DNA from: an uncultured Eubacterium sp.
Lineage (GTDB): Bacteria; Bacillota; Clostridia; Lachnospirales; Lachnospiraceae
Length of the DNA: 57,358 bases
Direction: 5' to 3'
Assembly: GCA_910586225.1 (NCBI GenBank)
Contig: CAJUIL010000026.1
Location: 1-57,358 of the forward strand
The position numbers and the translations under genes were made by a program. Positions 17,332 through 26,225 of this stretch are shown here, in pieces; position 1 is the first letter of the stretch, and each line of letters opens with the position of its first letter. The notes under the pieces are model-generated. The model had not been told where the DNA came from. It saw nothing but the letters and a program-made list of their open reading frames with translations, and searched no databases.

Positions 17332-18534
17332 ATGAAGATCAACCCTGTTTTTTCTCTTTACCGGATTGCCCGGATTCCCTATCTGCTCCCGCACGGACAG
17401 GGTATTGCAGACCATAAGCGCGGGATCCGTCTAAACGAAAGCGGCGTGTTTTTGTGGGAACAGCTGTGCCGTCATACCGACCCTGCATGGGTACTGGAGC
17501 AATTCGGCGCATACTGTCAGGCTGCGCCAGACGAGCTGCCGCTGCTGGAACGCGACCTGCACAGCTTTCTCCGGCAGCTTGCAGACTATGATATTTTGAC
17601 CGATCCTTTAGCATCTGACTTAAACGGTACCTCGTCAGCACATTTTCACACATCCTTTTGTCCAGACCCAAAGCCCCATCCTTCCACTTCCCAGTGTATC
17701 AAGATCGGGCCTGTGCATCTTCGCTTGACCGGGCCAAAGGAAGCGTTTGCCAGCGATCTTATGCCGTTTCGATGCGCGGATATTGACCGCCCGGATCTTG
17801 CTATTTGCATCAAAGCCGCCGGTCTTTCTGCGCCGCAGCAAGAGACTGTACTCATCCAAAGCCAAACGCTGCGCCTTTCCAAAACTGACGGCGAATATGC
17901 GATGCGCTTTCCGCAAATGCCGCAGATTGTAGGAGCCACCCTGTCCATAGACGGTACGCGTGCTTGTATCTATTACCAGCCGCCAATCACAAAGACTCTT
18001 TCCGCTGATCTGTTCCATGCCGTCCGCTTTTTATTTTTATATACCGCAAAAAAACACGGCTGTTATGCCCTGCATTCCGCTTCGATCCTATACCACAAAC
18101 AGGCATGGCTGTTCTCCGGCCCTTCCGGCATGGGAAAATCCACGCACGCAGCGCTCTGGAACGAGCATTTTCATACGCCTATCTTGAACGGAGATCTGAA
18201 CCTGCTTGCATTCAAAGACGGTGTTCCTGTTCTTTACGGTCTGCCCTGGTGCGGTACCTCCGGCATTGCAGATACCGGCTGCTACCCGCTCGGCGGCATT
18301 GTGCTCCTAAACCGCGGCGCCACGGATGAATGCCTCACCCTGACCGAGGACCGCAAAATTTTATTGTCCGCACACCGGCTGATCTCTCCCGCCTGGGACG
18401 GCGCTATGCTGCAGCAAAGTCTGGACTTTATGGCAGCGCTCGCCGCTCAAACACGCATCTGTCTTTTGAAGTGCACCAAAAACAGATCCGCTGCAGAAAC
18501 ATTAAAAAAATGGGTGGACCTGCAGGATTATTAG
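17332..18534 (+). CDS. PqqD domain fused to an HPr-kinase-like domain
   Basis: 400 aa. Residues 1-90 form a PqqD-like domain (GIRLNESGVFLWEQL at 31-45). Residues about 200-400 resemble the C-terminal HPr kinase/phosphorylase fold with P-loop GPSGMGKST (263-271), a preceding CYALHSAS stretch and NGDLNLL further on. Distant HprK relatives without an HPr target occur in ribosomal peptide clusters, including kinases that phosphorylate lasso peptides. The fusion of a leader-binding-type domain to a kinase suggests a peptide kinase. No lasso cyclase or B2 protease is nearby. It is divergent from the S26 gene and upstream of the candidate substrate at 18961. Its ribosome binding site (AAGAGTG) is weak. 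Confidence 0.75.
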   Translation: MKINPVFSLYRIARIPYLLPHGQGIADHKRGIRLNESGVFLWEQLCRHTDPAWVLEQFGAYCQAAPDELPLLERDLHSFLRQLADYDILTDPLASDLNGTSSAHFHTSFCPDPKPHPSTSQCIKIGPVHLRLTGPKEAFASDLMPFRCADIDRPDLAICIKAAGLSAPQQETVLIQSQTLRLSKTDGEYAMRFPQMPQIVGATLSIDGTRACIYYQPPITKTLSADLFHAVRFLFLYTAKKHGCYALHSASILYHKQAWLFSGPSGMGKSTHAALWNEHFHTPILNGDLNLLAFKDGVPVLYGLPWCGTSGIADTGCYPLGGIVLLNRGATDECLTLTEDRKILLSAHRLISPAWDGAMLQQSLDFMAALAAQTRICLLKCTKNRSAAETLKKWVDLQDY

Positions 18535-18540
18535 ATCAAA

Positions 18541-18676
18541 CGTAACAGTTCAGGCAGGTCTTTGCACTCTGCTGCAAAGACCGTAAGAACATGATTCAGG
18601 AGTGCAAAAACCCCATCGCGAAGCGATGTTCAATGGATTTTTGCGGGTAACAGGTCAGCTTGTCTGAACTGTTACG
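18541..18676. repeat. dispersed hairpin repeat, copy 1 (full length)
   Basis: A 136-bp unit with perfect 13-bp terminal inverted repeats CGTAACAGTTCAG (18541-18553) and CTGAACTGTTACG (18664-18676). Inside are hairpins GGTCTTTGCA/TGCAAAGACC (6-base loop) and CATCGC/GCGATG (loop GAA). Relatives occur at 23155 and 36452. It begins 6 bases after the stop of the kinase-like gene, between it and the candidate peptide. Confidence 0.8.
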
Positions 18677-18729
18677 ATCCAACGTGAACTACTGTGCAGA
18701 AAATGCGAAAAAATAGTTGCCGCGGCTTA

Positions 18730-18758
18730 TTTACTGCAAAACAGAACTATGCTACACT
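18730..18758 (+). promoter_or_regulatory. promoter and long leader of the candidate peptide gene
   Basis: TTTACT (18730-18735) and TACACT (18753-18758) have 17-base spacing. Transcription from here would leave an untranslated leader of nearly 200 bases before the ATG at 18961, with no ORF of note in it. The leader contains several short repeated motifs (GCAAAA/TGCAAAG, GCAGAAAC) but I could not fit it to a known riboswitch. Confidence 0.45.
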
Positions 18759-18960
18759 GGTTGCACGTGGGAAAACACTTGCATGAAAATGCAAAGGTTG
18801 CGAATGAAACACTGAAAATCGCAGAAACTATGATAACCAAAAGCAAAACCGCAAAACTACGAAACGTTATAAAAAGCTGACGCAGCATCATAAGCTGTAA
18901 ATAGGCTTACAGTAAAGAGATAACGAAAGAAAAAAACAAAACTAAGAAAGGGAATCAGCT

Positions 18961-19383
18961 ATGAAAAATTATGAAAAACCGATCATCCTTGCAAATGACA
19001 GCTTAGCAGAGGGCGTATACGCCGCCAGCGGAGATACCGCAAGTTCTGACTGCTATACGGTAACCGCACGGATTCACCAAAAACCGGAAACCGGGAGAGA
19101 TTATTACGTCATACAGGCGGATGCAGTACATGGCGCCGAACATCATGGCGGCCAGCAGCATTTATTATTATCGTTCAACCAGCCAGTCACCTTTGTCAAC
19201 GCCAGCTCGTCTAACGCATCCTTAGCAGGCGGCAATGGTACAAACTGTATTGATATCGCGTATTCCTATCACCAAAACGGCTCTGACAACATCGGAACCG
19301 GAGACATCGCCGTATCCTCAGGCGAAGGGCTTGCCATCACCGGAGCTGTTATGACCTGCAACAAAGACTGCTTCCAGCATTAA
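18961..19383 (+). CDS. 140-aa candidate secreted or modified peptide
   Basis: The product opens with a leader-like segment (residues 2-24, MKNYEKPIILAN then LAEGVYAASG) without a classical signal peptide, followed by a polar, Gly/Ser/Asn/His-rich body and a C-terminus MTCNKDCFQH. Cysteines are at 31, 96, 133 and 137. It has an excellent AAAGGG site, its own promoter and an ABC exporter gene starting 10 bases after its stop. Context (two PqqD domains, a kinase-like protein, an S26 peptidase, an exporter) points to a ribosomally made precursor whose EKPIILAN...AASG leader is recognised by the PqqD domains. That role is inference; I cannot name the family. Confidence 0.65.
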   Translation: MKNYEKPIILANDSLAEGVYAASGDTASSDCYTVTARIHQKPETGRDYYVIQADAVHGAEHHGGQQHLLLSFNQPVTFVNASSSNASLAGGNGTNCIDIAYSYHQNGSDNIGTGDIAVSSGEGLAITGAVMTCNKDCFQH

Positions 19384-19393
19384 ACCGCCTTTT

Positions 19394-21190
19394 ATGAAAA
19401 ACTACCTGAAAACAAGCGTCCGCTTTTTTACAAGCCGTATCCGAGATGGCCGCCTGCGGGATATGCGCCGCCAAACGCTCTGGATCTACCAGTACGCAAA
19501 GCGCTACTGGCTGGTCATGATCTTTTATACGCTGCTTGGTATGTTCGGTACTACGGTCGGGCTGCTTACCAGCATCGTATCCAGAGATCTTGTAGACCTG
19601 ATCACCGGGCACGCGTCCGGCGAGATCATCCAAACGTTTGCCATCTTGATCGGACTGAATATCGGCACGACCCTGATCGGCCAGATATCAGATTATGCAT
19701 CCCATTATTTAAGTATGAAGGTAGACGCGGAGATCAAAGCGGACATTTTTTCTAAAATACTCGTCACGGACTGGGAATCCCTGACCAGCTACCATACTGG
19801 GGATCTTTTGACCCGCTGGGGCTCGGACGCATCCAATATCTCTTCTGGCGTATTGAATTTTATACCGAATGCCGTGATTTATTTGTTTCGGTTTGCCAGC
19901 GCCTTTGCGATGGTTCTTTATCACGACGCTACGTTTGCGTTATTTGCCTTTTTAGGAATGCCTGTCAGCCTGCTTTTGTCCAAAACACTGTTAAGGCGGA
20001 TGGTCAGCAACAACCAGCGCAGCGCGGCTATGGGCGCGAAAATGTCCGGCTTTAACCAAGAAGCCTTTTCCAATATCCAGACGATCAAAGCGTTTGACCT
20101 GATCCGTCTGTACTGCGAACGACTCAAGCAGCTTCAGAAGGAATCGATCACAATGCGGCTGGATTTCCAGAAAATGTCTATGGGCACTTCCCTGCTGCTG
20201 TCTGCCGCAGGGCTTTTTGTCTCTTATCTGTCTTACGGCTGGGGCATTTACCGCGTCTTTTGCGGCGCAATCTCCTATGGTACGATGACGATGTTCCTCT
20301 CGCTCTCCGGTACGCTGACTGGAGCGCTGCACAGCCTGACCTCCCTTGTCCCAACAGTGATCAGCCTGACTACCTCCGCTGGACGGTTGATGGACATTAT
20401 CGAAATGCCGCGCGAAGATTTCAGCGGCAGCAGCCAAGCAGAGCATTTTTATGAAAAACACCGCGCGGATGGCATCAGCTTGTGCGTCGACCAGGTCAGC
20501 TATGCCTACCAAAACGGGACGCAGGTGTTCTTACAGGCATCCTTAGAAGCGCACCCGCATGAAGTTGTCGCGCTCGTCGGGCCTTCAGGAGAAGGAAAAA
20601 CGACCATGATACGCCTGCTTTTAGCTCTGATCCGCCCACAATCCGGAACAGTCTTTTTTCATGGCGCACAGGATGCAGACAGCAGACTCTTACTAACTCC
20701 GGCCGCACGCAGACTGTTTTCCTATGTACCACAAGGAAATACGATGTTTTCTGGTACGATCGCGGAAAATATGCGCAGCGTCAAGCCAGACGCCTCCGAC
20801 GCAGAGATTACAAGCGCGCTCCGTCTTGCCTGCGCATGGGAATTTGTACAAAAGCTGCCGGACGGTATCAACAGCATGATCAAAGAACGCGGCGGCGGTT
20901 TTTCTGAAGGTCAGGCGCAAAGGCTGTCCATCGCACGCGCACTTCTGCGTCAGGCACCGATCCTGCTGCTGGATGAAGCGACCTCGGCGCTCGACAGCGA
21001 AACAGAAAAAAACGTGCTGCGCAATATCCTGCAGGACAACCATCCTCGTACGTGCATTGTAACCACACACCGCCCTTCGGTGCTGACCATCTGCAGGCGC
21101 GTATATGCGATACGCGAAAAGCAATGCATCGCTTTGACAACCGAAGAAATTGCGCAGCTGATCCAAACCTCAACCGCCGTTAGAACGTAA
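19394..21190 (+). CDS. ABC exporter (fused TMD-NBD), no C39 peptidase
   Basis: A 598-aa half-transporter with six membrane segments in residues about 35-330 and an ATPase domain: Walker A GPSGEGKTT, signature FSEGQAQRLSIARALL (SEGQ replacing SGGQ) and Walker B ILLLDEATSALD. It has no N-terminal C39 peptidase, so maturation of any peptide cargo must be done elsewhere, plausibly by the S26 protein. It starts 10 bases after the candidate peptide and has no good ribosome binding site of its own, so translation may depend on its neighbour; an alternative start is at 19463. Its 3' end overlaps the convergent MATE gene by 21 bases. Confidence 0.88.
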   Translation: MKNYLKTSVRFFTSRIRDGRLRDMRRQTLWIYQYAKRYWLVMIFYTLLGMFGTTVGLLTSIVSRDLVDLITGHASGEIIQTFAILIGLNIGTTLIGQISDYASHYLSMKVDAEIKADIFSKILVTDWESLTSYHTGDLLTRWGSDASNISSGVLNFIPNAVIYLFRFASAFAMVLYHDATFALFAFLGMPVSLLLSKTLLRRMVSNNQRSAAMGAKMSGFNQEAFSNIQTIKAFDLIRLYCERLKQLQKESITMRLDFQKMSMGTSLLLSAAGLFVSYLSYGWGIYRVFCGAISYGTMTMFLSLSGTLTGALHSLTSLVPTVISLTTSAGRLMDIIEMPREDFSGSSQAEHFYEKHRADGISLCVDQVSYAYQNGTQVFLQASLEAHPHEVVALVGPSGEGKTTMIRLLLALIRPQSGTVFFHGAQDADSRLLLTPAARRLFSYVPQGNTMFSGTIAENMRSVKPDASDAEITSALRLACAWEFVQKLPDGINSMIKERGGGFSEGQAQRLSIARALLRQAPILLLDEATSALDSETEKNVLRNILQDNHPRTCIVTTHRPSVLTICRRVYAIREKQCIALTTEEIAQLIQTSTAVRT

Positions 21191-22564
21191 CGCCGCCTTT
21201 TTCAGCCAGCGCGTTTCCCGCATCAGCATCGTCCCAGCAACTAGAAACGCCACAAAATCCGCCACCGGAGCCGCATACATCGCGCCGTCCAGGCCAAAAA
21301 AACGCGGAAGTATGATTAAAAGCGGCATTAAAAACAAAATCTGCCTGGTCAGCGACATCAGCGCTCCTGCCGCCGCCTTGCCGATAGACGTATACATATT
21401 CGCCACGATCGGCTGGAACTGGTTTGCAAACGTGAAAAACAGATAAATCCGAAAATACCGCTCTGCAAACTGGAAATACTCCTCGCTTTCCTGCCCGAAC
21501 AGCCCGATAATCGGCCGCGGAAAGATCTGAAAACATAAAAATGCAGCAATGGAAATGACTGTCGCACACGCGATCGATTTCCAGACTGCCTCCAGCACCC
21601 GTTCGTACTGTTTCGCTCCGTAATTAAAGCTGACAATCGGCTGCATCCCCTGTGAAATTCCAATCACGATCGAGAAAAACATCATCCCGACCTTGGATAT
21701 AATACCCGCACAGGCCAGTGGTATATCACCGCCATAAGCAGATTGTCCGCCGTAGAAGGTCAGCACATTGTTCAATACAATCTGTACAAGCATCATTGCA
21801 AGCTGGTTAATGCACGGCGACATTCCGAGCTTCGCAATGTTTCCCCAACAGGCCGCTTTGGGCAAAAAGCACTCTCTCGTCAAAGAAACGGTGCGAAATC
21901 GTGTCAGATAACAGGCCACTAGCACCGCCGATACAACCTGTCCAATCACCGTCGCCCATGCAGCGCCCTGGATCCCGAACCGGAATACGATCATAAACAG
22001 CGCATCCAGACACGTATTGACGATCGCACCGACAAGCGTACAAAGCATCGAAAAGCGCGGACTTCCGTCCGCCCTGACCAGATTTGACCCTCCGGTCGTA
22101 AAAATAAGAAACGGAAATCCAAAGGACGTGATCCCCGTATAGGTCAAAGAGTACGCCAGCGTCTGGTCTGTCGCGCCAAACGCAACCATCATCGGTTTTA
22201 AGAAGATTTTCGTCAACGCGCAGAGCGCCGCGCCGATGACAATCGTCATCGCGATTGCATTCCCCGCATATTTTGCCGCCTTTTCTTTGTTTCCGCGTCC
22301 CATATTCAGATTAAAATTCGCCGCGCCGCCGATCCCGCACATCAGCGAGATCGCCGTACAGCTCATCGTCAGCGGAAACGCCACATTCGTCGCCGCATTG
22401 CCAAGCATTCCGACATAATGCCCGATAAAAAACTGATCCACAATATTATACAGCGCGCTGACCAGCATCGCAATAATACTCGGAACCGCAAATTCCACGA
22501 GCAAGGCTCCAACCGGCTTGACACCAAGCGGATTATGATCCTGCCCCGTATCCTGAACTGTCAT
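21170..22564 (-). CDS. MATE family efflux transporter
   Basis: 464 aa with about 12 membrane segments and MATE features: LLVEFAVPSIIAMLVSALYN near the N-terminus, VDQFFIGHYVG, GIGGAANFNLNMGRG and ISQGMQPIVSFNYGA. It would exchange Na+ or H+ for an organic substrate, which cannot be deduced here. The start at 22564 (MTVQD) is preferred because AAAGGATGG lies upstream; an in-frame ATG at 22600 lies inside lspA. It overlaps lspA by 4 bases (ATGA), so the two are co-translated, and converges on the ABC exporter with a 21-base overlap. Confidence 0.9.
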   Translation of the reverse strand: MTVQDTGQDHNPLGVKPVGALLVEFAVPSIIAMLVSALYNIVDQFFIGHYVGMLGNAATNVAFPLTMSCTAISLMCGIGGAANFNLNMGRGNKEKAAKYAGNAIAMTIVIGAALCALTKIFLKPMMVAFGATDQTLAYSLTYTGITSFGFPFLIFTTGGSNLVRADGSPRFSMLCTLVGAIVNTCLDALFMIVFRFGIQGAAWATVIGQVVSAVLVACYLTRFRTVSLTRECFLPKAACWGNIAKLGMSPCINQLAMMLVQIVLNNVLTFYGGQSAYGGDIPLACAGIISKVGMMFFSIVIGISQGMQPIVSFNYGAKQYERVLEAVWKSIACATVISIAAFLCFQIFPRPIIGLFGQESEEYFQFAERYFRIYLFFTFANQFQPIVANMYTSIGKAAAGALMSLTRQILFLMPLLIILPRFFGLDGAMYAAPVADFVAFLVAGTMLMRETRWLKKAALRSNGG

Positions 22565-23025
22565 AGCTTTCCATCCTTTCTTATCATTTGTATCATACAT
22601 AACAAAATCCCGGCAAAAACAAAAAAATCCGCCAGGTTAAACACCAGCCTTCGAAACCATTTCGGCCCGGCTCCAAAGCTGAAATAATCGACCACATACC
22701 CTTTGCGCAGACGGTCATACAGATTGCTCAAGCCCCCGCCCGCCAAAAACGCAAGTCCCGTCTTTACCGCCCTGGCTCCCTTTTTCGGCAGCGTATACAC
22801 CATTGCCGCAGCGACAAAAAGCAGCGCGGCAGTATGGATGCAGCGTACATACCCCGGATGACGTTTAAAAGCATTGCCGGCCGCGCCGGTATTATAGTAT
22901 TTTTTAAGAACCAGCCTCCCACCCGCCAGCGGTCGCTGCTGCTGCAGCGTACGTACCTGGTCCATATGGCGTTTGATAAAATATTCGAGTGTAAATATGA
23001 TAATAACGAGAATTACGTATGGCAT
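22561..23025 (-). CDS. lspA: lipoprotein signal peptidase (divergent LspA)
   Basis: 154 aa with four predicted membrane segments and LspA signatures: KKYYNTGAAGNAF, LAGGGLSNLYDR and VVDYFSF...VFNLADFFVFAG. The two aspartates expected for catalysis are in NLYDR/VVDYF and FNLADFF. It cleaves signal peptides of prolipoproteins in the membrane. The N-terminal part is divergent from typical LspA. It ends on the start of the MATE gene. A TATAAT box at about 53-58 bases upstream of the start with a poor -35 may drive the pair. Confidence 0.82.
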   Translation of the reverse strand: MPYVILVIIIFTLEYFIKRHMDQVRTLQQQRPLAGGRLVLKKYYNTGAAGNAFKRHPGYVRCIHTAALLFVAAAMVYTLPKKGARAVKTGLAFLAGGGLSNLYDRLRKGYVVDYFSFGAGPKWFRRLVFNLADFFVFAGILLCMIQMIRKDGKL

Positions 23026-23123
23026 ATGCTGTTCCTGCTTTCTTTATTTCCTAATTTTATATAATGTAGCGGCTCCTATTTCGTCATTATACACTATTTT
23101 CCCCAAAAAATATACATTTTATG

Positions 23124-23154
23124 AAAAAAGAGGATGCCAGACACCCTCTTTTTT
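23124..23154 (-). terminator. intrinsic terminator after hydG
   Basis: AAAAAAGAGG (23124-23133) pairs perfectly with CCTCTTTTTT (23145-23154) around an 11-base loop, about 55 bases past the hydG stop. The symmetric A/T tracts make it potentially bidirectional. Confidence 0.75.
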
Positions 23155-23197
23155 GTAACAGTTCAGACAAGCTGACCTGTTACCTGCAAAAATCCAT
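23155..23197. repeat. dispersed hairpin repeat, copy 2 (partial)
   Basis: The 43 bases starting GTAACAGTTCAGACAAGCTG match one end of the 18541-18676 unit (opposite orientation) and copy 3 at 36452, then similarity stops. It sits between the hydG stop and the terminator, directly abutting the terminator hairpin. Confidence 0.75.
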
Positions 23198-23208
23198 CTT
23201 AAATTCCA

Positions 23209-24627
23209 TCAAAACCGAAAATCCCGTTCCCCATTGTGGATATTTTGAATATATTCTTCCGCCTTTTTACGAACCGTTTCATTCGGGATCTTTTTCAGTT
23301 CCTCCGTGATCAGCCGTTCTCCAAGTTCCCTTGTCTCAGGCGTTGCATAATCCTCTAAAAACTCCTTGAGCGTCATCAAAGCATTCGGATGACAGCAGTT
23401 TACAATCTGCCTGCTCTTTAACAGCTCCATAAAGCGGTCCCCCGTACGTCCGGCCCGGTAGCAGGCGGTGCAAAAGCTCGGTACATAGCCTAGCTCCATC
23501 AGCCAGTGTACGACCTGCTCCAATGTCCTACGGTCGCTGACGTCAAATTGTGCGGAATTATCGTCCTCTGCTTCCTCTTCATAATAGCCGCCCACACTCG
23601 TCCGGGAGCCGCCGCTGATCTGTGAGATACCAAGATGCAGTACTTTTTTACGCGTTTCGGCGGATTCCCTCGTGGAAACGATCATTCCGGTATAAGGAAC
23701 CGCGATCCGGATACACGCCACAATTTTTTCAAATGTCTCGTCACTGATGCCGTTGTCAAATACGTCCGGGTCAATATCATCCGCACGGCGCACCCGTGGT
23801 ACGCTGATCGTATGCGGGCCGACACCCTTGTACGCTTCCAAATGCTCCGCGTGCATAATGATCCCTGTAAAATCATAACGATAATTGTTCAGCCCGAACA
23901 ATACACCCAGCCCAACGTCGTCAATCCCTCCGTCCATTGCGCGGTCCATCGCCTCGGTATGGTACGCATAATTGCTCTTTGGCCCGGTTGGATGCAGTTT
24001 TTCATACTGCTCCTTATGATAAGTCTCCTGAAATAAAATATACGTACCGATCCCCGCTTCCTTTAACCTGCGGTAATCTTCAACAGTTGTTGCCGCGATA
24101 TTAACGTTCACGCGGCGGATCGCCCCATTTTTATGCTTGATGCTATAAATCGTATGGATACATTCCAAAATATATTCCAGCGGATTGTTGACCGGATCTT
24201 CCCCTGCTTCCAGCGCTAGTCTTTTATGCCCCATATCCTGCAGCGCGATCACCTCCCGGCGTACCTCCTCCTGTGTCAGCTTCTTTCTGGCGATATGCTT
24301 GTTTTTCGCATGATACGGACAGTATTCGCACCCATTGATACAGTAGTTAGACAGATACAGCGGCGCAAACATAACGATGCGGTTTCCGTAAAATTCCTGC
24401 TTGATCTGCTCTGCCAGCGCGTAGATTTCCTGATTTTTGTCCTCCAGCTCACAATCCAGCAGTACGATCGCCTCTTTATGCGAAAGTCCCTGCATTTTCC
24501 TAGCCTTATTTAAAATTTCATCGATTAGAGGCGCATTCCTTTTATTCTTCTGCGCATAATCCAGACATTCCCTGATTTCCTCGTCACTAATAAACTCCTC
24601 TGCCTTTGGAGACATTACGTTATACAT
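23209..24627 (-). CDS. hydG: [FeFe]-hydrogenase maturase HydG
   Basis: This 472-aa radical SAM enzyme cleaves tyrosine to supply the CO and CN ligands of the H-cluster. It has the radical SAM CX3CX2C motif (CINGCEYC), the EAGEDP region, HPTGPKSNYAYH and the C-terminal CX2C...C cluster site CTACYRAGRTG followed by NCCHPNA that marks HydG and separates it from ThiH. Length is typical. AGAAGGG precedes the start. It follows the TM1266-type regulator and hydF in one operon; hydE and the hydrogenase itself are not in the window. Confidence 0.95.
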   Translation of the reverse strand: MYNVMSPKAEEFISDEEIRECLDYAQKNKRNAPLIDEILNKARKMQGLSHKEAIVLLDCELEDKNQEIYALAEQIKQEFYGNRIVMFAPLYLSNYCINGCEYCPYHAKNKHIARKKLTQEEVRREVIALQDMGHKRLALEAGEDPVNNPLEYILECIHTIYSIKHKNGAIRRVNVNIAATTVEDYRRLKEAGIGTYILFQETYHKEQYEKLHPTGPKSNYAYHTEAMDRAMDGGIDDVGLGVLFGLNNYRYDFTGIIMHAEHLEAYKGVGPHTISVPRVRRADDIDPDVFDNGISDETFEKIVACIRIAVPYTGMIVSTRESAETRKKVLHLGISQISGGSRTSVGGYYEEEAEDDNSAQFDVSDRRTLEQVVHWLMELGYVPSFCTACYRAGRTGDRFMELLKSRQIVNCCHPNALMTLKEFLEDYATPETRELGERLITEELKKIPNETVRKKAEEYIQNIHNGERDFRF

Positions 24628-24669
24628 ACCATTCCATCCCTTCTGATTTCAATTTTTAACTGATCTTTC

Positions 24670-24924
24670 CTAAATCTTGGAGTACGCTACCTTTGCGGAC
24701 ACGCCGCTGATCCTTCCAAGCTTTCCTGACAGCGCGCTGATCACATCCGCTGGAGCGTCCATCGCTACGCTGATCAGGGAAACTCCCCGCTCCCTGTGCG
24801 GGATTCCCATTCTGCCGATAATATAACTGCTGCACCCATGAAGCAGCTCGTTCAGCTCCCGGACACTTTCCCTGCGCTCCACAACGATCGCAACTACGGC
24901 AAGCTTTGTATCTTCCGTCTGCAT
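24670..24924 (-). CDS. TM1266-type iron-only hydrogenase system regulator
   Basis: An 84-aa ACT/NikR-C-like small protein (LAVVAIVVERRESVRELNEL, YIIGRMGIPHRERGVSLIS) of the TM1266 family that typically sits with hydE/F/G genes and is a putative regulator of hydrogenase maturation. I prefer the start at 24924 because GAGGTGGAAG lies just upstream; an ATG at 24951 overlapping hydF lacks such a site. It lies 23 bases after hydF. Confidence 0.88.
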   Translation of the reverse strand: MQTEDTKLAVVAIVVERRESVRELNELLHGCSSYIIGRMGIPHRERGVSLISVAMDAPADVISALSGKLGRISGVSAKVAYSKI

Positions 24925-24947
24925 TGCTTCCACCTCTTTCTGACTTT

Positions 24948-26225
24948 TCATTTTTTCGGCCTTTCAGACTGCTCCCTTGCGCTGTCCCATTCGATTTTAT
25001 CTAAAATCCCGCTCAGATAAGCGATCGCAACCCCATAATTCGTCATCGGCACCTGCTGGCTTTTGGCAGCGTTCACCCTTGCCATCACATACTTACGGTT
25101 AAACATACAGGCGCCGCACTGGATCACGAGCCGGTAAGGTGAAAGATCGTGCGGAAAATCCGTGCCGGATACCAGCTCTACCTTGAGCCCTTCTCCGATT
25201 TTTTTGCGCAGAAGCCGCGGCAGCTTCACCCGGCCGATATCTTCGTCCAGCGGCGCGTGCGTACAGCATTCCGCGATCAGCACACAGTCCTGCTCTGTCA
25301 GCGCAGCAATTTCCCGCGCCCCTTGGACGTAATAGTCAATATCCCCCTTATACGCTGCAAACAACGTCGAAAATGACGTCAGCCTGCTTTGCGGCGGCTT
25401 CTTTTCATAAACAGCCGGAAATACCTGCGAATCCGTAATGATCAGCTTTGGCGGTTCTTTTAAAACTGCGAGCGCCTGCTCCATCTGGTCTGTCGTCGTG
25501 CACACCGTCAGGCACTTTTTATCCAAAAGCTCCCGTAAGGTCTGCACCTGCGGCAGGATCAGCCTTCCTCGCGGCGCCTGAATATCCTGCGGCATTACAA
25601 GCAGCACAGTGTCCCCTTTGCCTGCCAGATTTCCCGTGATCAGACGCGCTGTACGCTCCATCTGCTGCGCCGCGGCCGACACTAACGCGGCCTTTAGATC
25701 TGCGACCCCTGCCCTTGTAAGCGCGCTCACCAAAAGCGGCATCTGCCCAAGCTCCGCCGCGATGCGTTCCGCCTGTCGTGCCGCCTGCCCGTTCTGATCC
25801 GTTTTATTCAATACGAAAATAACGGGCGTATCGCTTTTGCGCAGCAATTCGTACCAACGCTTTTCTTCGGCAAATGCATTCTGCGGCTTTGCCGTATCCG
25901 ATGCAGCTGCTTGCACATCTGCCGCAAATACCAATACGGCCAGATCCGCCAGCTGCGCCGCCTGTTTTGCCCGTGCCACACGGCTGTCTCCCAAAGTACC
26001 GCTATCATCAAACCCAGCCGTATCGACCAGCACGCACGGCCCGATCCCATGGATCTCCATTGGTTTTTTCACCAGATCCGTCGTCGTCCCACCCACATCA
26101 GATACGATCGAGATATCCTGACCAGCCAGCGCGTTCAGCAGCGATGATTTTCCGCTGTTCATCCGGCCAAAAAAAGCGATATGCGTCCGGTTGGCGCTCG
26201 GTGTATCATTTAAAGTTGTCCCCAT
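24948..26225 (-). CDS. hydF: [FeFe]-hydrogenase maturation GTPase HydF
   Basis: 425 aa. The N-terminal GTPase domain has the P-loop GRMNSGKSS, the G2/G3 region SDVGGTTTD...VDTAGFDD and NKTDQNG. The C-terminal part has the [4Fe-4S]-binding histidine/cysteine elements ECCTHAPLDEDIGR and QCGACMFNRKYV. HydF is the scaffold and carrier that assembles the 2Fe unit made by HydE/HydG and delivers it to the hydrogenase. AGGGAGA precedes the start. It is 241 bases downstream of purE; that gap contains no gene. Confidence 0.95.
   Translation of the reverse strand: MGTTLNDTPSANRTHIAFFGRMNSGKSSLLNALAGQDISIVSDVGGTTTDLVKKPMEIHGIGPCVLVDTAGFDDSGTLGDSRVARAKQAAQLADLAVLVFAADVQAAASDTAKPQNAFAEEKRWYELLRKSDTPVIFVLNKTDQNGQAARQAERIAAELGQMPLLVSALTRAGVADLKAALVSAAAQQMERTARLITGNLAGKGDTVLLVMPQDIQAPRGRLILPQVQTLRELLDKKCLTVCTTTDQMEQALAVLKEPPKLIITDSQVFPAVYEKKPPQSRLTSFSTLFAAYKGDIDYYVQGAREIAALTEQDCVLIAECCTHAPLDEDIGRVKLPRLLRKKIGEGLKVELVSGTDFPHDLSPYRLVIQCGACMFNRKYVMARVNAAKSQQVPMTNYGVAIAYLSGILDKIEWDSAREQSERPKK

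Noticed and set aside
18765..18960. Riboswitch in the leader of the candidate peptide gene
   Set aside because: The leader is long enough, but I could not identify a known aptamer core or a clear terminator/antiterminator pair.
17332..21190. Lasso-peptide cluster
   Set aside because: The HprK-like and PqqD domains suggested it, but no asparagine-synthetase-like cyclase or transglutaminase-like B2 protease is present and the 140-aa candidate is too long for a lasso precursor.
23209..24627. ThiH (tyrosine lyase of thiamine synthesis) instead of HydG
   Set aside because: The C-terminal second cluster motif CTACYRAGRTG and the neighbouring hydF and TM1266-type genes identify HydG.
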